Source of the DNA: Thiosocius teredinicola
GTDB taxonomy: Bacteria > Pseudomonadota > Gammaproteobacteria > Chromatiales > Chromatiaceae
NCBI RefSeq assembly: GCF_002009425.1
Contig: NZ_CP019936.1
Location: 124,001-188,000 of the forward strand
Length of the DNA: 64,000 nt
Direction of reading: 5' to 3'
The notes below the pieces were generated by a model. The model searched no databases. It saw only the letters and a program-made list of their open reading frames with translations, and had not been told where the DNA came from. The position numbers were made by a program, and so were the translations under genes. Positions within the stretch are counted from its first letter, which is position 1, and every line of letters starts with the position of its first letter. Positions 56,455-64,000 of the stretch are shown here, piece by piece.

Positions 56455-57754
56455 TCCGCGTGCGACGGCGATCGGCAACATCGCGGCGGTGCTCGATGGG
56501 CGATCGCTCGATGACGTGTTGGCCGGCATGCCGCCGGCTATCGATGAGCGCGATCGCGCCTTTGTCGCCGAACTGAGCTTCGGTGTCTGTCGCTGGTACC
56601 GGCGCCTCGATGCCCTGGTCGGCCAATTGCTGAAAAAGCCGTTCAAACGCAAAGATCGCGATCTGCACCTGTTGCTGATGCTCGGCGCGTATCAGCTGTT
56701 GTACAGCCGCGTGCCGCCGCATGCCGCCGTGTCGACGACCGTCGACGTCTCGCGGCAACTCGGCAAAGGCTGGGCCAGCAAACTGGTCAATGGCGTCATG
56801 CGGCGTCTGCAACGCGAACAATCGGCATTGCAGCAAGCCATCGATGCGGACCCGGCGATTCGCCATGCGCAGCCGGACTGGCTGTACCGCGCGATTGCAG
56901 AGGCCTGGCCGCAACAAGTGGATCCGTTGATGGACGCGCTGCAACAGCGGGCACCCATGGTGCTGCGCGTCGATCTGCGGCGTACCGACCGTGCCGAGTA
57001 TGCACACAAGCTCGCGGCGGCCGGCATCGCCGCCAAGCCACACGCAGGTGTTGCCAGCGCGGTGGTGCTGGATGGGCCGGTCGGCGTGGATCGACTGCCG
57101 GGATTCGCCGATGGTGAGGTGTCGGTGCAGGATGCCGGGGCTCAGTTGGCTGCGCCGTTTCTGGATTTGAAGCCGGGGCAACGCGTGCTCGATGCCTGCG
57201 CAGCACCTGGTGGCAAGACGCTGCATATCGCCCAGCATCAACCCGAGGTTCGGCTGACGGCCATCGATATCGACGAGCAGCGTCTGCAGCGTGTCGGGCA
57301 GAACCTGCAGCGAGCCGGGGTACAGGCGCAACTGTCGGTGGGTGATGCCGCACGTCCGCAGAGTACTGATTGGGGTGGTGTCATGTACGATCGCATCCTG
57401 GTCGATGCGCCATGCTCCGCCACCGGCGTCATGCGCCGTCACCCCGACATCCGTTTGCTGCGTCGCGCCGAGGACATCCCGGCCCTGGTTCGTCGTCAGT
57501 CCGATATTCTGGATGCGATGTGGTCTGTATTGGCGCCGGGTGGCCGGCTGCTGTACGCGACATGCTCTTTGTTGCCTGCCGAGAACCACGAGCAGGTGGC
57601 CGCGTTCCTGGCGCGTACGCCTGATGCAAAAGCCTGTGAATTGCCGACGAATCCCGGCACCTGTATCGGTGACGGTGTACAGTTGTTGCCGAATCGCGAT
57701 GATACGGATGGATTCTTTTACGCGGCGTTGGTAAAGGCCCCCCACTCGACATGA
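56447..57754 (+). CDS. rsmB: 16S rRNA m5C967 methyltransferase RsmB
   Basis: RsmB methylates cytosine 967 of 16S rRNA. The 435-residue protein has an N-terminal NusB-like RNA-binding domain (about 1-140) and a C-terminal SAM-dependent methyltransferase with DACAAPGGKTLHIA, DAPCSATGVMRRHPDIR (catalytic cysteine) and YATCSLLPAEN. The best start is the TTG at 56447, inside the end of fmt: it yields the usual length, while an ATG at 56420 would add nine residues. It overlaps the next gene by four bases. Confidence 0.93.
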   Translation: MADPRATAIGNIAAVLDGRSLDDVLAGMPPAIDERDRAFVAELSFGVCRWYRRLDALVGQLLKKPFKRKDRDLHLLLMLGAYQLLYSRVPPHAAVSTTVDVSRQLGKGWASKLVNGVMRRLQREQSALQQAIDADPAIRHAQPDWLYRAIAEAWPQQVDPLMDALQQRAPMVLRVDLRRTDRAEYAHKLAAAGIAAKPHAGVASAVVLDGPVGVDRLPGFADGEVSVQDAGAQLAAPFLDLKPGQRVLDACAAPGGKTLHIAQHQPEVRLTAIDIDEQRLQRVGQNLQRAGVQAQLSVGDAARPQSTDWGGVMYDRILVDAPCSATGVMRRHPDIRLLRRAEDIPALVRRQSDILDAMWSVLAPGGRLLYATCSLLPAENHEQVAAFLARTPDAKACELPTNPGTCIGDGVQLLPNRDDTDGFFYAALVKAPHST

Positions 57755-58311
57755 TGAAAGCACTCGTGCGCAATGTCGTTCTTGCACTGGTCGTCTGTGT
57801 GCCGCTGAGCGCGTGGGCCGACGGTGTCGAGTTCCAGCGTGTCTCGATTGCACTGGATGAAGACGACCAGATCGTGCTCGATGCCGAGATCGCTTTCGAG
57901 CTCAACGATACCGTCTCCGAGGCGCTGGAAAACGGCGTACCACTGACCTTCGAAACCCACGTCGAGATGCGGCGCGCCGATGCCTGGGCCTGGGAAAAGG
58001 ATGTCGTCGAGCATCGTCTGCGCACCGTGCTGCGTTATCGGCCGCTGTCGGGACTGTACGAACTGGTAAACCTGCGCGGCGACGAACGCCTGTCGTTCGC
58101 AACGCGTGACGCCGCGCTGCGAACGCTCGGCAAGATCGTCGGCATGCCGATCGTCAAACGCGGCAAACTCGATCTCGATGAAGACTACATCGTCCGGCTC
58201 GACGTCAGCCTCGACATCGAGGCCCTGCCGCTGCCGATGCGCCCGATGGCCTATCTGACGCGCGACTGGTCGATCGTCAGCGAACCCTGGGAGTGGCGTC
58301 TGCGGCCATGA
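57751..58311 (+). CDS. DUF4390 domain secreted protein
   Basis: This 186-residue protein has a signal peptide (MMKALVRNVVLALVVCVPLSAWA) and a beta-rich DUF4390 domain. It overlaps rsmB by four bases (ATGA) and ntrY by four bases, so it lies in one operon. DUF4390 proteins are regularly encoded next to NtrY and may assist the kinase in the periplasm; the function is unknown. Confidence 0.9.
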   Translation: MMKALVRNVVLALVVCVPLSAWADGVEFQRVSIALDEDDQIVLDAEIAFELNDTVSEALENGVPLTFETHVEMRRADAWAWEKDVVEHRLRTVLRYRPLSGLYELVNLRGDERLSFATRDAALRTLGKIVGMPIVKRGKLDLDEDYIVRLDVSLDIEALPLPMRPMAYLTRDWSIVSEPWEWRLRP

Positions 58312-60503
58312 ACAAACGGCGATTCGATGTCCTCGCAGCAGGGATGCTGTTCGTGTTGCTGCTGGCCTCGCTCCACCTGATCAGCGCGGCGGTGCAGCGT
58401 TCCGAGGAGTTCGGCGAATGGTTTACCCCGCTGTTGCTGTTCACCGTGGTCGGCCTGATCCTGCTGTTTGCGCTGGTCGGCTGGAACCTCTCGCAGCTGC
58501 TACGCGACTATCGCCAGCGTGTGGCCGGTTCGCGCCTGAGCGCGCGGCTCTCGGTGCTGTTCCTGGTATTGGCACTGGTGCCGGTCAGCGTCGTCTATTT
58601 CTACTCGATCCGTTTCCTGTCGACTGGAATTGACAGCTGGTTCGACCTGCAGGTGGACAGCGCGATGGAAGATGCGCTGACCCTCAGCAAGGTGTCGCTC
58701 GACCTGCACAAACGCGAACGCCTGCGTGCCACCGAGGGCATCCTGGATAACATCGAAGATACTTCGCAGACGGCGATTGCGCTGAGTATCAACGATCTGC
58801 GTGCCGACTCGGGTGCGACCGAGATGGCCCTGTTCACCACCCAGGGCAAGCTGCTCGGTTTGAGCAACGCCAACCCGGACATCCTGCTGCCGACCCCGCC
58901 CGACAGTGGCATGGTGCAGCAGGTGGTCGGAGGCCAGGACTACGTCGGCGTATTCAATGCGCAGGACGGCCGGCTGCTGGTGCGTTGCCTGGTGCTGGAC
59001 AAGGCGCAACGCGGCATCGTGCTGCAAGCGCTGTATCCCGTGCCCGAGTCGCTCAGCGATCTGAGCCAGAACGTGCAGGATGCCTACGAGACGTACCGTA
59101 CCCGCGCCTACATGCGCTCGCAGATCAAGTTCAGTTTTGCGCTGAGCCTTTCGCTGGTGCTGCTGCTGGGCCTGTTCGCCGCCGCGTGGGCCGCGGTGTT
59201 CACGGCACGCCGCCTGGTGCAGCCGCTCAGTGACATAGCCGAAGGTACCCGCGCCGTGGCCGAAGGCGACTATGACAAGCGCCTGCCGTTGCCGAAGGTC
59301 GAAGATGAACTCGGCTTCCTGGTGTCGTCGTTTAACTCGATGACGCGGCGCGTTGCTTTGGCGCGTAACGCGCTCGAAGAGAGCCGGCGTAAGCTGCAGG
59401 CGCAGCGCAACTACCTCGAGACCGTGCTCGGCGGTCTGTCCACGGGCGTGATGGCGCTCGATGCGGAAGGCCGCATCCAGACGGCCAACCGCGCGGCCAA
59501 CCAAATCCTCGGGGTGCCATTGGTCGAACTCGAGGGGCGCGAGCTCAAGGCGCTGGGGGCGCGCAACGATGCGCTGAAACCCTTCGTCGACGGCATTATC
59601 GAAAGTCTGGAGGCCGGTGAGCGCGAGGGTCGGGCGGAGATCACCCTGTATCGCGGGGGCGGTCGCCAGGTATTGCTGTGCCGCCATTCGCCGTTGGAAA
59701 CGGATCCCAGCGGCGCCGTTGGCCATGTACTGGTATTCGACGACATCACCGAACTGGTGAAGGCGCAGCGTGATGCGGCCTGGGGCGAAGTCGCGCGCCG
59801 CCTGGCGCACGAAATCAAGAATCCGTTGACGCCGATCCAGTTGTCGGCAGAACGCTTACGCCACAAATACCTGCGCAAGATGGCGCCGGAAGATGGTGCC
59901 GTGCTCGACCGCGCGACGCACACCATCGTGCAGCAGGTCGAGGCCATGAAGGCGATGGTCAACGATTTCTCCGATTATGCCAAACCCAGTAAGCTGCAGA
60001 TCGAACCGCTCAAGATCGACCCCTTCCTGAACGAGGTGGTCGCGTTGTACGAGGGTGGACCGCAGCAGGTGAAGATGAATTTGAACGCGCCGGAGATGAG
60101 TATCGAGGCCGACCCGGTGCGCTTGCGCCAGGTCGTGCACAATCTTGTGAAGAATGCCGTCGAAGCGGCCGGTGACGATGGCCGTATCGAGGTCAGCAGC
60201 CGGGCGGGAGAAGAAGAAGGGAGAGATTTCGTGGAGGTTGCGGTCTGTGACAACGGCCCGGGCTTCGACCCTGAGTTGATCGGCCAGGTGTTCGAGCCCT
60301 ATGTGACCAATAAAACCAAGGGTACCGGTCTTGGTCTGGCGATCGTCAAGAGGATCGTTGCCGAACACGGCGGCGTGATCCATGCCGAAAATCCGGCCGA
60401 TGGCGGCGGACGCGTCGTCCTGCGTTTGCCGGCGCACAGCGATGCGCACGGTGCATCCGTAGTCGCGGCCAACGGCCTCAACGGTCACGGGGTGTCGCGA
60501 TGA
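58308..60503 (+). CDS. ntrY: NtrY-type sensor histidine kinase
   Basis: This 731-residue membrane kinase has several helices (about 10-30, 40-65, 80-105, and one near 280-300) around a periplasmic sensor, HAMP (about 300-355), PAS (about 370-480), the phospho-acceptor domain with H501 in RRLAHEIKNPLTPIQ, and an ATPase domain with DNGPGFDPEL and GTGLGLAIVKRI. It phosphorylates NtrX, encoded directly after it with a four-base overlap. NtrYX systems respond to nitrogen or oxygen/redox state in other bacteria. Confidence 0.95.
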   Translation: MNKRRFDVLAAGMLFVLLLASLHLISAAVQRSEEFGEWFTPLLLFTVVGLILLFALVGWNLSQLLRDYRQRVAGSRLSARLSVLFLVLALVPVSVVYFYSIRFLSTGIDSWFDLQVDSAMEDALTLSKVSLDLHKRERLRATEGILDNIEDTSQTAIALSINDLRADSGATEMALFTTQGKLLGLSNANPDILLPTPPDSGMVQQVVGGQDYVGVFNAQDGRLLVRCLVLDKAQRGIVLQALYPVPESLSDLSQNVQDAYETYRTRAYMRSQIKFSFALSLSLVLLLGLFAAAWAAVFTARRLVQPLSDIAEGTRAVAEGDYDKRLPLPKVEDELGFLVSSFNSMTRRVALARNALEESRRKLQAQRNYLETVLGGLSTGVMALDAEGRIQTANRAANQILGVPLVELEGRELKALGARNDALKPFVDGIIESLEAGEREGRAEITLYRGGGRQVLLCRHSPLETDPSGAVGHVLVFDDITELVKAQRDAAWGEVARRLAHEIKNPLTPIQLSAERLRHKYLRKMAPEDGAVLDRATHTIVQQVEAMKAMVNDFSDYAKPSKLQIEPLKIDPFLNEVVALYEGGPQQVKMNLNAPEMSIEADPVRLRQVVHNLVKNAVEAAGDDGRIEVSSRAGEEEGRDFVEVAVCDNGPGFDPELIGQVFEPYVTNKTKGTGLGLAIVKRIVAEHGGVIHAENPADGGGRVVLRLPAHSDAHGASVVAANGLNGHGVSR

Positions 60504-61867
60504 GTGCACCGCATATCCTGGTGGTCGATGATGAGCCGGACATCCGCGATCTGGTGCGCGATATTCTCGAAGACGAAAACTACAGCGTCGGCATCGCCGA
60601 AGACGCGGCGGCGGCACGGCGGGCATTGCGCGATCGCCGTCCGGATCTCATCTTGCTGGACATCTGGATGCCTGACACCGATGGCATCAGCCTGTTGAAG
60701 GAGTGGTCCGAGGGGCGGGGGCTGGTATGCCCGGTCATCATGATGTCGGGTCACGGGACGGTCGAGACGGCGGTCGAGGCGACCCGCTTGGGCGCTTACG
60801 ATTTTCTGGAAAAGCCGTTGTCGTTGGCCAAGCTGCTGCTGACCGTCGAACGCGCGCTCGAAGCCGACCGCCTGGCACAAGAGAATGTGGGCCTCAAACG
60901 TCGTGGTCTGCCTGTTATCGAGCCGATCGGGCACAGTCCCGCGGTTCAACGCCTGCGTGAACAGGTTAAGCGGATTGCCCAGCACGACAGTTGGGTGCTG
61001 ATCTCGGGAGAACCTGGCAGTGGCCGCGAAACTTTCGCCAGATACCTGCACGCCCACAGCTCGCGCAAGGACCGGCCTTTCATTGACGTCGGTGTCTCGG
61101 CGATCAGCAAAGGCAATGCGGCGCGCGAACTGTTCGGCAGTGAGGGTGAGGGCGGCACTCAGTACGGCCGACTCGAACAGGCCGCCGGCGGCACGCTGTT
61201 TCTCGATGAAGTTGCCGACATGGACCTGGAGGCGCAGGCGCAACTGGTCGGCGCACTCGATACCGGCTCTTTCCTGCGCGTCGGGGGTTCCGAGCCGGTG
61301 ACGATCGATGTGCGCGTGATCGCGGCGACCCAACATGACCTGCACAAGGCTGTCGAGGAAGGCAAGTTTCGCGAAGACCTGTTCTACCAGCTCAATGTCG
61401 TGCCGTTGGTCGTACCGCCGTTGCGCGAGCATCGCGAAGACATCCCTGAGTTGCTCGAGAATGCGGTCGATCGTCTGGTCGAGCAGGACAAGCTGCCCTA
61501 TCGGCGGTTTTCGATCGGCGCGCAGAACGTGCTGCGCAATCACAGCTGGCCGGGCAATATCCGCGAGTTGAAGAACCTCGTGCAGCGCGTGCTGATCTTG
61601 GGCACCGGCGATGAGATCAGTGCACAGGAAGTCGAGGCGGCCATGGGGGCAGCGCAGGCAGCCACCGCGGTCAGCGCAATACCGGGGGTGTCGTTCGATC
61701 AGCCGTTGCGCGACGCGCGCGATGCCTTCGAGAAGGCCTACCTCGAATATCAGTTCGAGAAGCATGCGGGCAACGTCAGCCAGATGGCCGACGAAGCCGG
61801 CATGGAGCGCACCCACTTGTATCGCAAGCTGCGTGATCGCGGCATCGAGATCAAGGACCGTCGCTGA
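60500..61867 (+). CDS. ntrX: NtrX-type response regulator, AAA+ domain degenerate
   Basis: This 455-residue protein has a receiver (D10, D11, D54; about 1-120), an AAA+ domain (about 140-375) and a Fis-type helix-turn-helix (about 415-450, GNVSQMADEAGMERTHLYRKL). The Walker A loop reads GEPGSGRET, with arginine at 176 in place of lysine. Where GAFTGA should be (about 215-222) the sequence is EGEGGTQYG, so the sigma-54 contact loop is missing. Walker B (LFLDE) is kept. It probably binds DNA but does not act as a sigma-54 activator; this is inference from the missing motifs. The stop overlaps the ybaK start by one base. Confidence 0.95.
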   Translation: MSAPHILVVDDEPDIRDLVRDILEDENYSVGIAEDAAAARRALRDRRPDLILLDIWMPDTDGISLLKEWSEGRGLVCPVIMMSGHGTVETAVEATRLGAYDFLEKPLSLAKLLLTVERALEADRLAQENVGLKRRGLPVIEPIGHSPAVQRLREQVKRIAQHDSWVLISGEPGSGRETFARYLHAHSSRKDRPFIDVGVSAISKGNAARELFGSEGEGGTQYGRLEQAAGGTLFLDEVADMDLEAQAQLVGALDTGSFLRVGGSEPVTIDVRVIAATQHDLHKAVEEGKFREDLFYQLNVVPLVVPPLREHREDIPELLENAVDRLVEQDKLPYRRFSIGAQNVLRNHSWPGNIRELKNLVQRVLILGTGDEISAQEVEAAMGAAQAATAVSAIPGVSFDQPLRDARDAFEKAYLEYQFEKHAGNVSQMADEAGMERTHLYRKLRDRGIEIKDRR

Positions 61868-62346
61868 TGACGCCGGCCATGCGCGCGGCCAAGGCCGCCG
61901 GTATCACTATCAAGGCGCATGAATACAGTCACGACCCGGCCAACACCAACTATGGTCTGGAGGCGGCCCAGGCGCTCAATCTCGATCCGGTCCGGGTGTT
62001 CAAGACGCTGCTCGTTGCGCTGAATGGTGATCAGCGACAACTCGCCGTGGGGATCGTGCCGGTTACCGGTCAACTCGATCTCAAGGCGATGGCCAGTGCA
62101 TGCAAGGTCAAGAAGGTCGAGATGGCCGAACCAAAAAATGCCGAGCGCGCCACCGGTTACATCGTCGGCGGGATCAGTCCGCTCGGTCAGAAGAAGCGTT
62201 TGCCCACGGTCCTGGACGAATCTGCGCTGTCTTATGAATCGATCTACGTCAGCGGCGGCAAGCGCGGCCTGGATATCGAGATCGCGCCGAACGACCTGCT
62301 GAAGGTGTGCGGTGCGCACACCGCGGCGATAGGCCGTGCGGCATGA
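61867..62346 (+). CDS. ybaK: Cys-tRNA(Pro) deacylase YbaK
   Basis: YbaK hydrolyses Cys-tRNA(Pro) and other misacylated tRNAs. The 159-residue protein has the YbaK/EbsC pattern with VFKTLLVAL, VPVTGQLDLKAMA, GYIVGGISPLGQKKRLPTVLDE and the K and A of the active site. The start overlaps the ntrX stop (TGATG), so it is the last gene of the def-to-ybaK series. Confidence 0.93.
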   Translation: MTPAMRAAKAAGITIKAHEYSHDPANTNYGLEAAQALNLDPVRVFKTLLVALNGDQRQLAVGIVPVTGQLDLKAMASACKVKKVEMAEPKNAERATGYIVGGISPLGQKKRLPTVLDESALSYESIYVSGGKRGLDIEIAPNDLLKVCGAHTAAIGRAA

Positions 62347-62349
62347 ATA

Positions 62350-62372
62350 ACCCGCCCCATTGGGGCGGGTGG
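62350..62372. terminator. GC-rich hairpin between convergent genes
   Basis: The repeat ACCCGCCCCATTGGGGCGGGT forms a tight eight- or nine-pair stem with a very small loop between ybaK and the convergent gene at 62380. It has no long T-run, so it is a probable but not textbook terminator for both sides. Confidence 0.6.
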
Positions 62373-62379
62373 TTCAACG

Positions 62380-62829
62380 TCAGGCAGCGTATTGCGCCTT
62401 GGCGGCACGTGCCGCTTTCGCATCTTCCGGCGAATAGGCTTTGCCCGACCACAACATCTCGTAGGCGATCTCTTCGTTGCCGTTTTCGCACAGTTCCAAA
62501 ACCTTTCGGAACAGCGGCTGGAAGGTATCGCTGCGATGCGACGCTTCGTGGTCTTCAAACGATCGCCAGAATGTGACGATCAACGCCTCTTTGTCTTTCA
62601 GCGGGCTGCGCACGGCCTGGCCAACTGTCGATCCCTCGTTCGAGATATCACCGCTGTTCAGTGCCACGAAGCCGCCGACGAAACCCGTATCGGAGTGATA
62701 CGTTTTTACGTTTTCGCAAAGTTCGGCGACACGTTCCTGCAGGTCGTCGACCGTGTAACCGGGTTTGAGAATCACCCGGTTGACCGTCACGACGCCGTTG
62801 TACGGAAAGTTACTGATCAAACCGCTCAT
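62380..62829 (-). CDS. Small dimeric-barrel-like protein (possible ABM domain)
   Basis: This 149-residue cytoplasmic protein has a ferredoxin-like pattern: VVTVNRVILKPG, ALIVTFWRSFEDHEASHRSDTFQPLF, and a helical C-terminus. The EALIVTFWRSFEDHEAS stretch resembles antibiotic-biosynthesis-monooxygenase-type alpha/beta barrels, which dimerise and often oxidise or degrade small compounds. The match is by eye and not strong. AGGAGG six bases upstream fixes the ATG at 62829. It is divergent from trkA. Confidence 0.55.
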   Translation of the reverse strand: MSGLISNFPYNGVVTVNRVILKPGYTVDDLQERVAELCENVKTYHSDTGFVGGFVALNSGDISNEGSTVGQAVRSPLKDKEALIVTFWRSFEDHEASHRSDTFQPLFRKVLELCENGNEEIAYEMLWSGKAYSPEDAKAARAAKAQYAA

Positions 62830-63038
62830 CAATGGCCTCCTGTATTTCGGCATATTCTTAATATCTGACTAAAACACTAAGGAATGGTTCCGCACGCTTC
62901 ACCTGCCTGTCCGGCGATCGGTATGCGTACTGCCCAACGCATTGCAAAATCCAATTGTGTTTATGTCGAAACCGGGTTCGCTTTAACCGCATTCCGGCTA
63001 GAATTGGCGCCAAATACGAAGAAGTAGAATCGGACACA

Positions 63039-64000
63039 GTGAAGATCATCATCCTCGGCGCCGGACAGGTCGGCACAACTGTCGCGTACAACCTGTCTAC
63101 CGAGGCCAACGACATCACCGTGGTGGACCAGGATTCGCACCTGTTGCGCGATCTGCAGGACCGCCTCGACATTCGCACCGTACTCGGGCAGGCATCGCAC
63201 CCCGGCGTGTTGCAGCGCGCCGGCGCCGACGATGCCGACATGATCATCGCGGTTACCAACAGCGATGAAACCAACATGGTCGCCTGTCAGACCGCATGGA
63301 CCCTGTTTCATACCCCGACCAAGATCGCGCGTGTGCGCGCACCCGAGTACCTGAGCCATCCGGCCTTGTTCAGCCAAGGCGCTTTGCCGATCGATGTGCT
63401 GATCAGCCCGGAACAGCTCGTGACCGATTACATCCTGCGCTTGATCGAGCATCCGGGCGCTCTGCAGGTGCTCGATTTCGCCGGCGGCCGCGTGCGCTTG
63501 GTAGCTGTGCGTGCCTATTACGGTGGTCCGTTGGTCGGGCACGAACTGCGTACGCTCAACGAGCACCTGAGCGGGGCAGAGGCACGCGTCGCGGCGATCT
63601 ATCGCAAGGGACGTGCGATTCAACCGGAAGGCCACACGGTGATCGAGCCGGATGACGAGGTGTTCTTCGTCGCCGCGGCGAACAATATCCCGGCCGTCAT
63701 GGCCGAACTGCGTAAGGCCGAAAAACCATTCCGCCGGCTTATCTTCGCCGGTGGCGGCAACATCGGTAAGCGCCTGGCGTCCGCGCTCGAGAACGATTAC
63801 CGGGTCAAGATCATCGAGCACAACGAAGAACAGGCACGCCGGGTATCCGAAGATCTGCATCACACGATTGTGCTGCAGGGCGATGCCGCTGACGAAGACC
63901 TGCTGCTCGAAGAAAACATCGAAGACACCGACGTATTCTGCGCGGTAACCAACGACGACGAGGCCAACATCCTATCGGCCATGCTGGCCAAGCGCCTGGG
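63039..64000 (+). CDS. trkA: TrkA, potassium uptake regulator (5' part)
   Basis: TrkA is the cytoplasmic NAD(H)-binding subunit of the Trk potassium uptake system. About 320 of roughly 458 residues are inside the window. It starts with GTG (MKIIILGAGQVGTTVAYNL), has a first RCK-N domain, an RCK-C part (about 150-225) and the start of the second RCK-N (LIFAGGGNIGKRLAS, about 232). The frame runs to the edge of the window without a stop. fmt-rsmB-trkA is a conserved order; here ntrYX and ybaK are inserted. Confidence 0.96.
   Translation, partial: MKIIILGAGQVGTTVAYNLSTEANDITVVDQDSHLLRDLQDRLDIRTVLGQASHPGVLQRAGADDADMIIAVTNSDETNMVACQTAWTLFHTPTKIARVRAPEYLSHPALFSQGALPIDVLISPEQLVTDYILRLIEHPGALQVLDFAGGRVRLVAVRAYYGGPLVGHELRTLNEHLSGAEARVAAIYRKGRAIQPEGHTVIEPDDEVFFVAAANNIPAVMAELRKAEKPFRRLIFAGGGNIGKRLASALENDYRVKIIEHNEEQARRVSEDLHHTIVLQGDAADEDLLLEENIEDTDVFCAVTNDDEANILSAMLAKRL

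Overview
The window is a gene-dense, GC-rich stretch of a gammaproteobacterial chromosome. Gene order and gene types (algZR-hemB; fmt-rsmB-ntrYX-trkA; dprA-LysM-def; hemC-hemD-hemX-hemY; a PEP-CTERM-type glycosyltransferase and a VPLPA-CTERM protein) suggest a Chromatiales-like, respiratory, possibly sulfur-oxidising lineage. That placement is inference, because no rRNA or tRNA gene is present. I see no prophage, insertion sequence, CRISPR array or plasmid gene, so this is mostly core genome with some accessory islands.

Layout. 1-2.7 kb: end of the AlgZ-type sensor kinase, algR, hemB and an HPP membrane protein. 2.7-6.4 kb: a CHASE-PAS-GGDEF-EAL protein behind a periplasmic binding protein. 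6.6-9.3 kb: aroE and an unknown lipoprotein. 9.3-11.4 kb: gamma carbonic anhydrase homologue, then lemA and a GIDE-like protein with an EF-hand. 11.6-17.9 kb: GAF-PAS-GGDEF-EAL protein, prlC, a UPF0149 protein, an SH3-and-anchor protein and a small secreted protein. 18-22.8 kb: gmhA, an exosortase-type glycosyltransferase, a GlsB-like protein, ubiD, an orphan ParA and a secreted protein. 22.8-26.5 kb: a heme-c-motif chemoreceptor broken by a frameshift, a diheme cytochrome c, a small secreted protein and cytochrome b561. 26.6-28.9 kb: a LysR regulator and a Bcr/CflA exporter whose upstream regions share a 16-base box. 29.2-33.6 kb: a tight four-gene operon (orphan Fe-S protein, double SagB-type flavoenzyme, small unknown protein, DUF364-type protein). 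33.7-39 kb: HAD hydrolase, gpmA, a short pyroglutamyl peptidase relative, a VPLPA-CTERM protein, an unknown protein, a lipoprotein and an SDR protein. 39-47 kb: a ferredoxin reductase, hemY/hemX/hemD/hemC, a DUF302-like protein, a thioredoxin, a candidate sRNA, a triple-repeat secreted peptide and hemF. 47-54.7 kb: a GGDEF protein, tsaC, topA, smg, dprA and a LysM protein. 54.9-64 kb: def, fmt, rsmB, a DUF4390 protein, ntrY, ntrX, ybaK, a small barrel-like protein and the start of trkA.

Themes. Six heme-pathway loci (hemB, C, D, X, Y, F) lie close to c- and b-type cytochromes. Signalling is rich: three c-di-GMP proteins, two two-component systems and a chemoreceptor. The best candidate for something undescribed is the 29.2-33.6 kb redox operon. 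Secondary candidates are the heme-motif chemoreceptor, the degenerate NtrX, the terminator directly before topA, and a C-rich putative sRNA at 45.6 kb.
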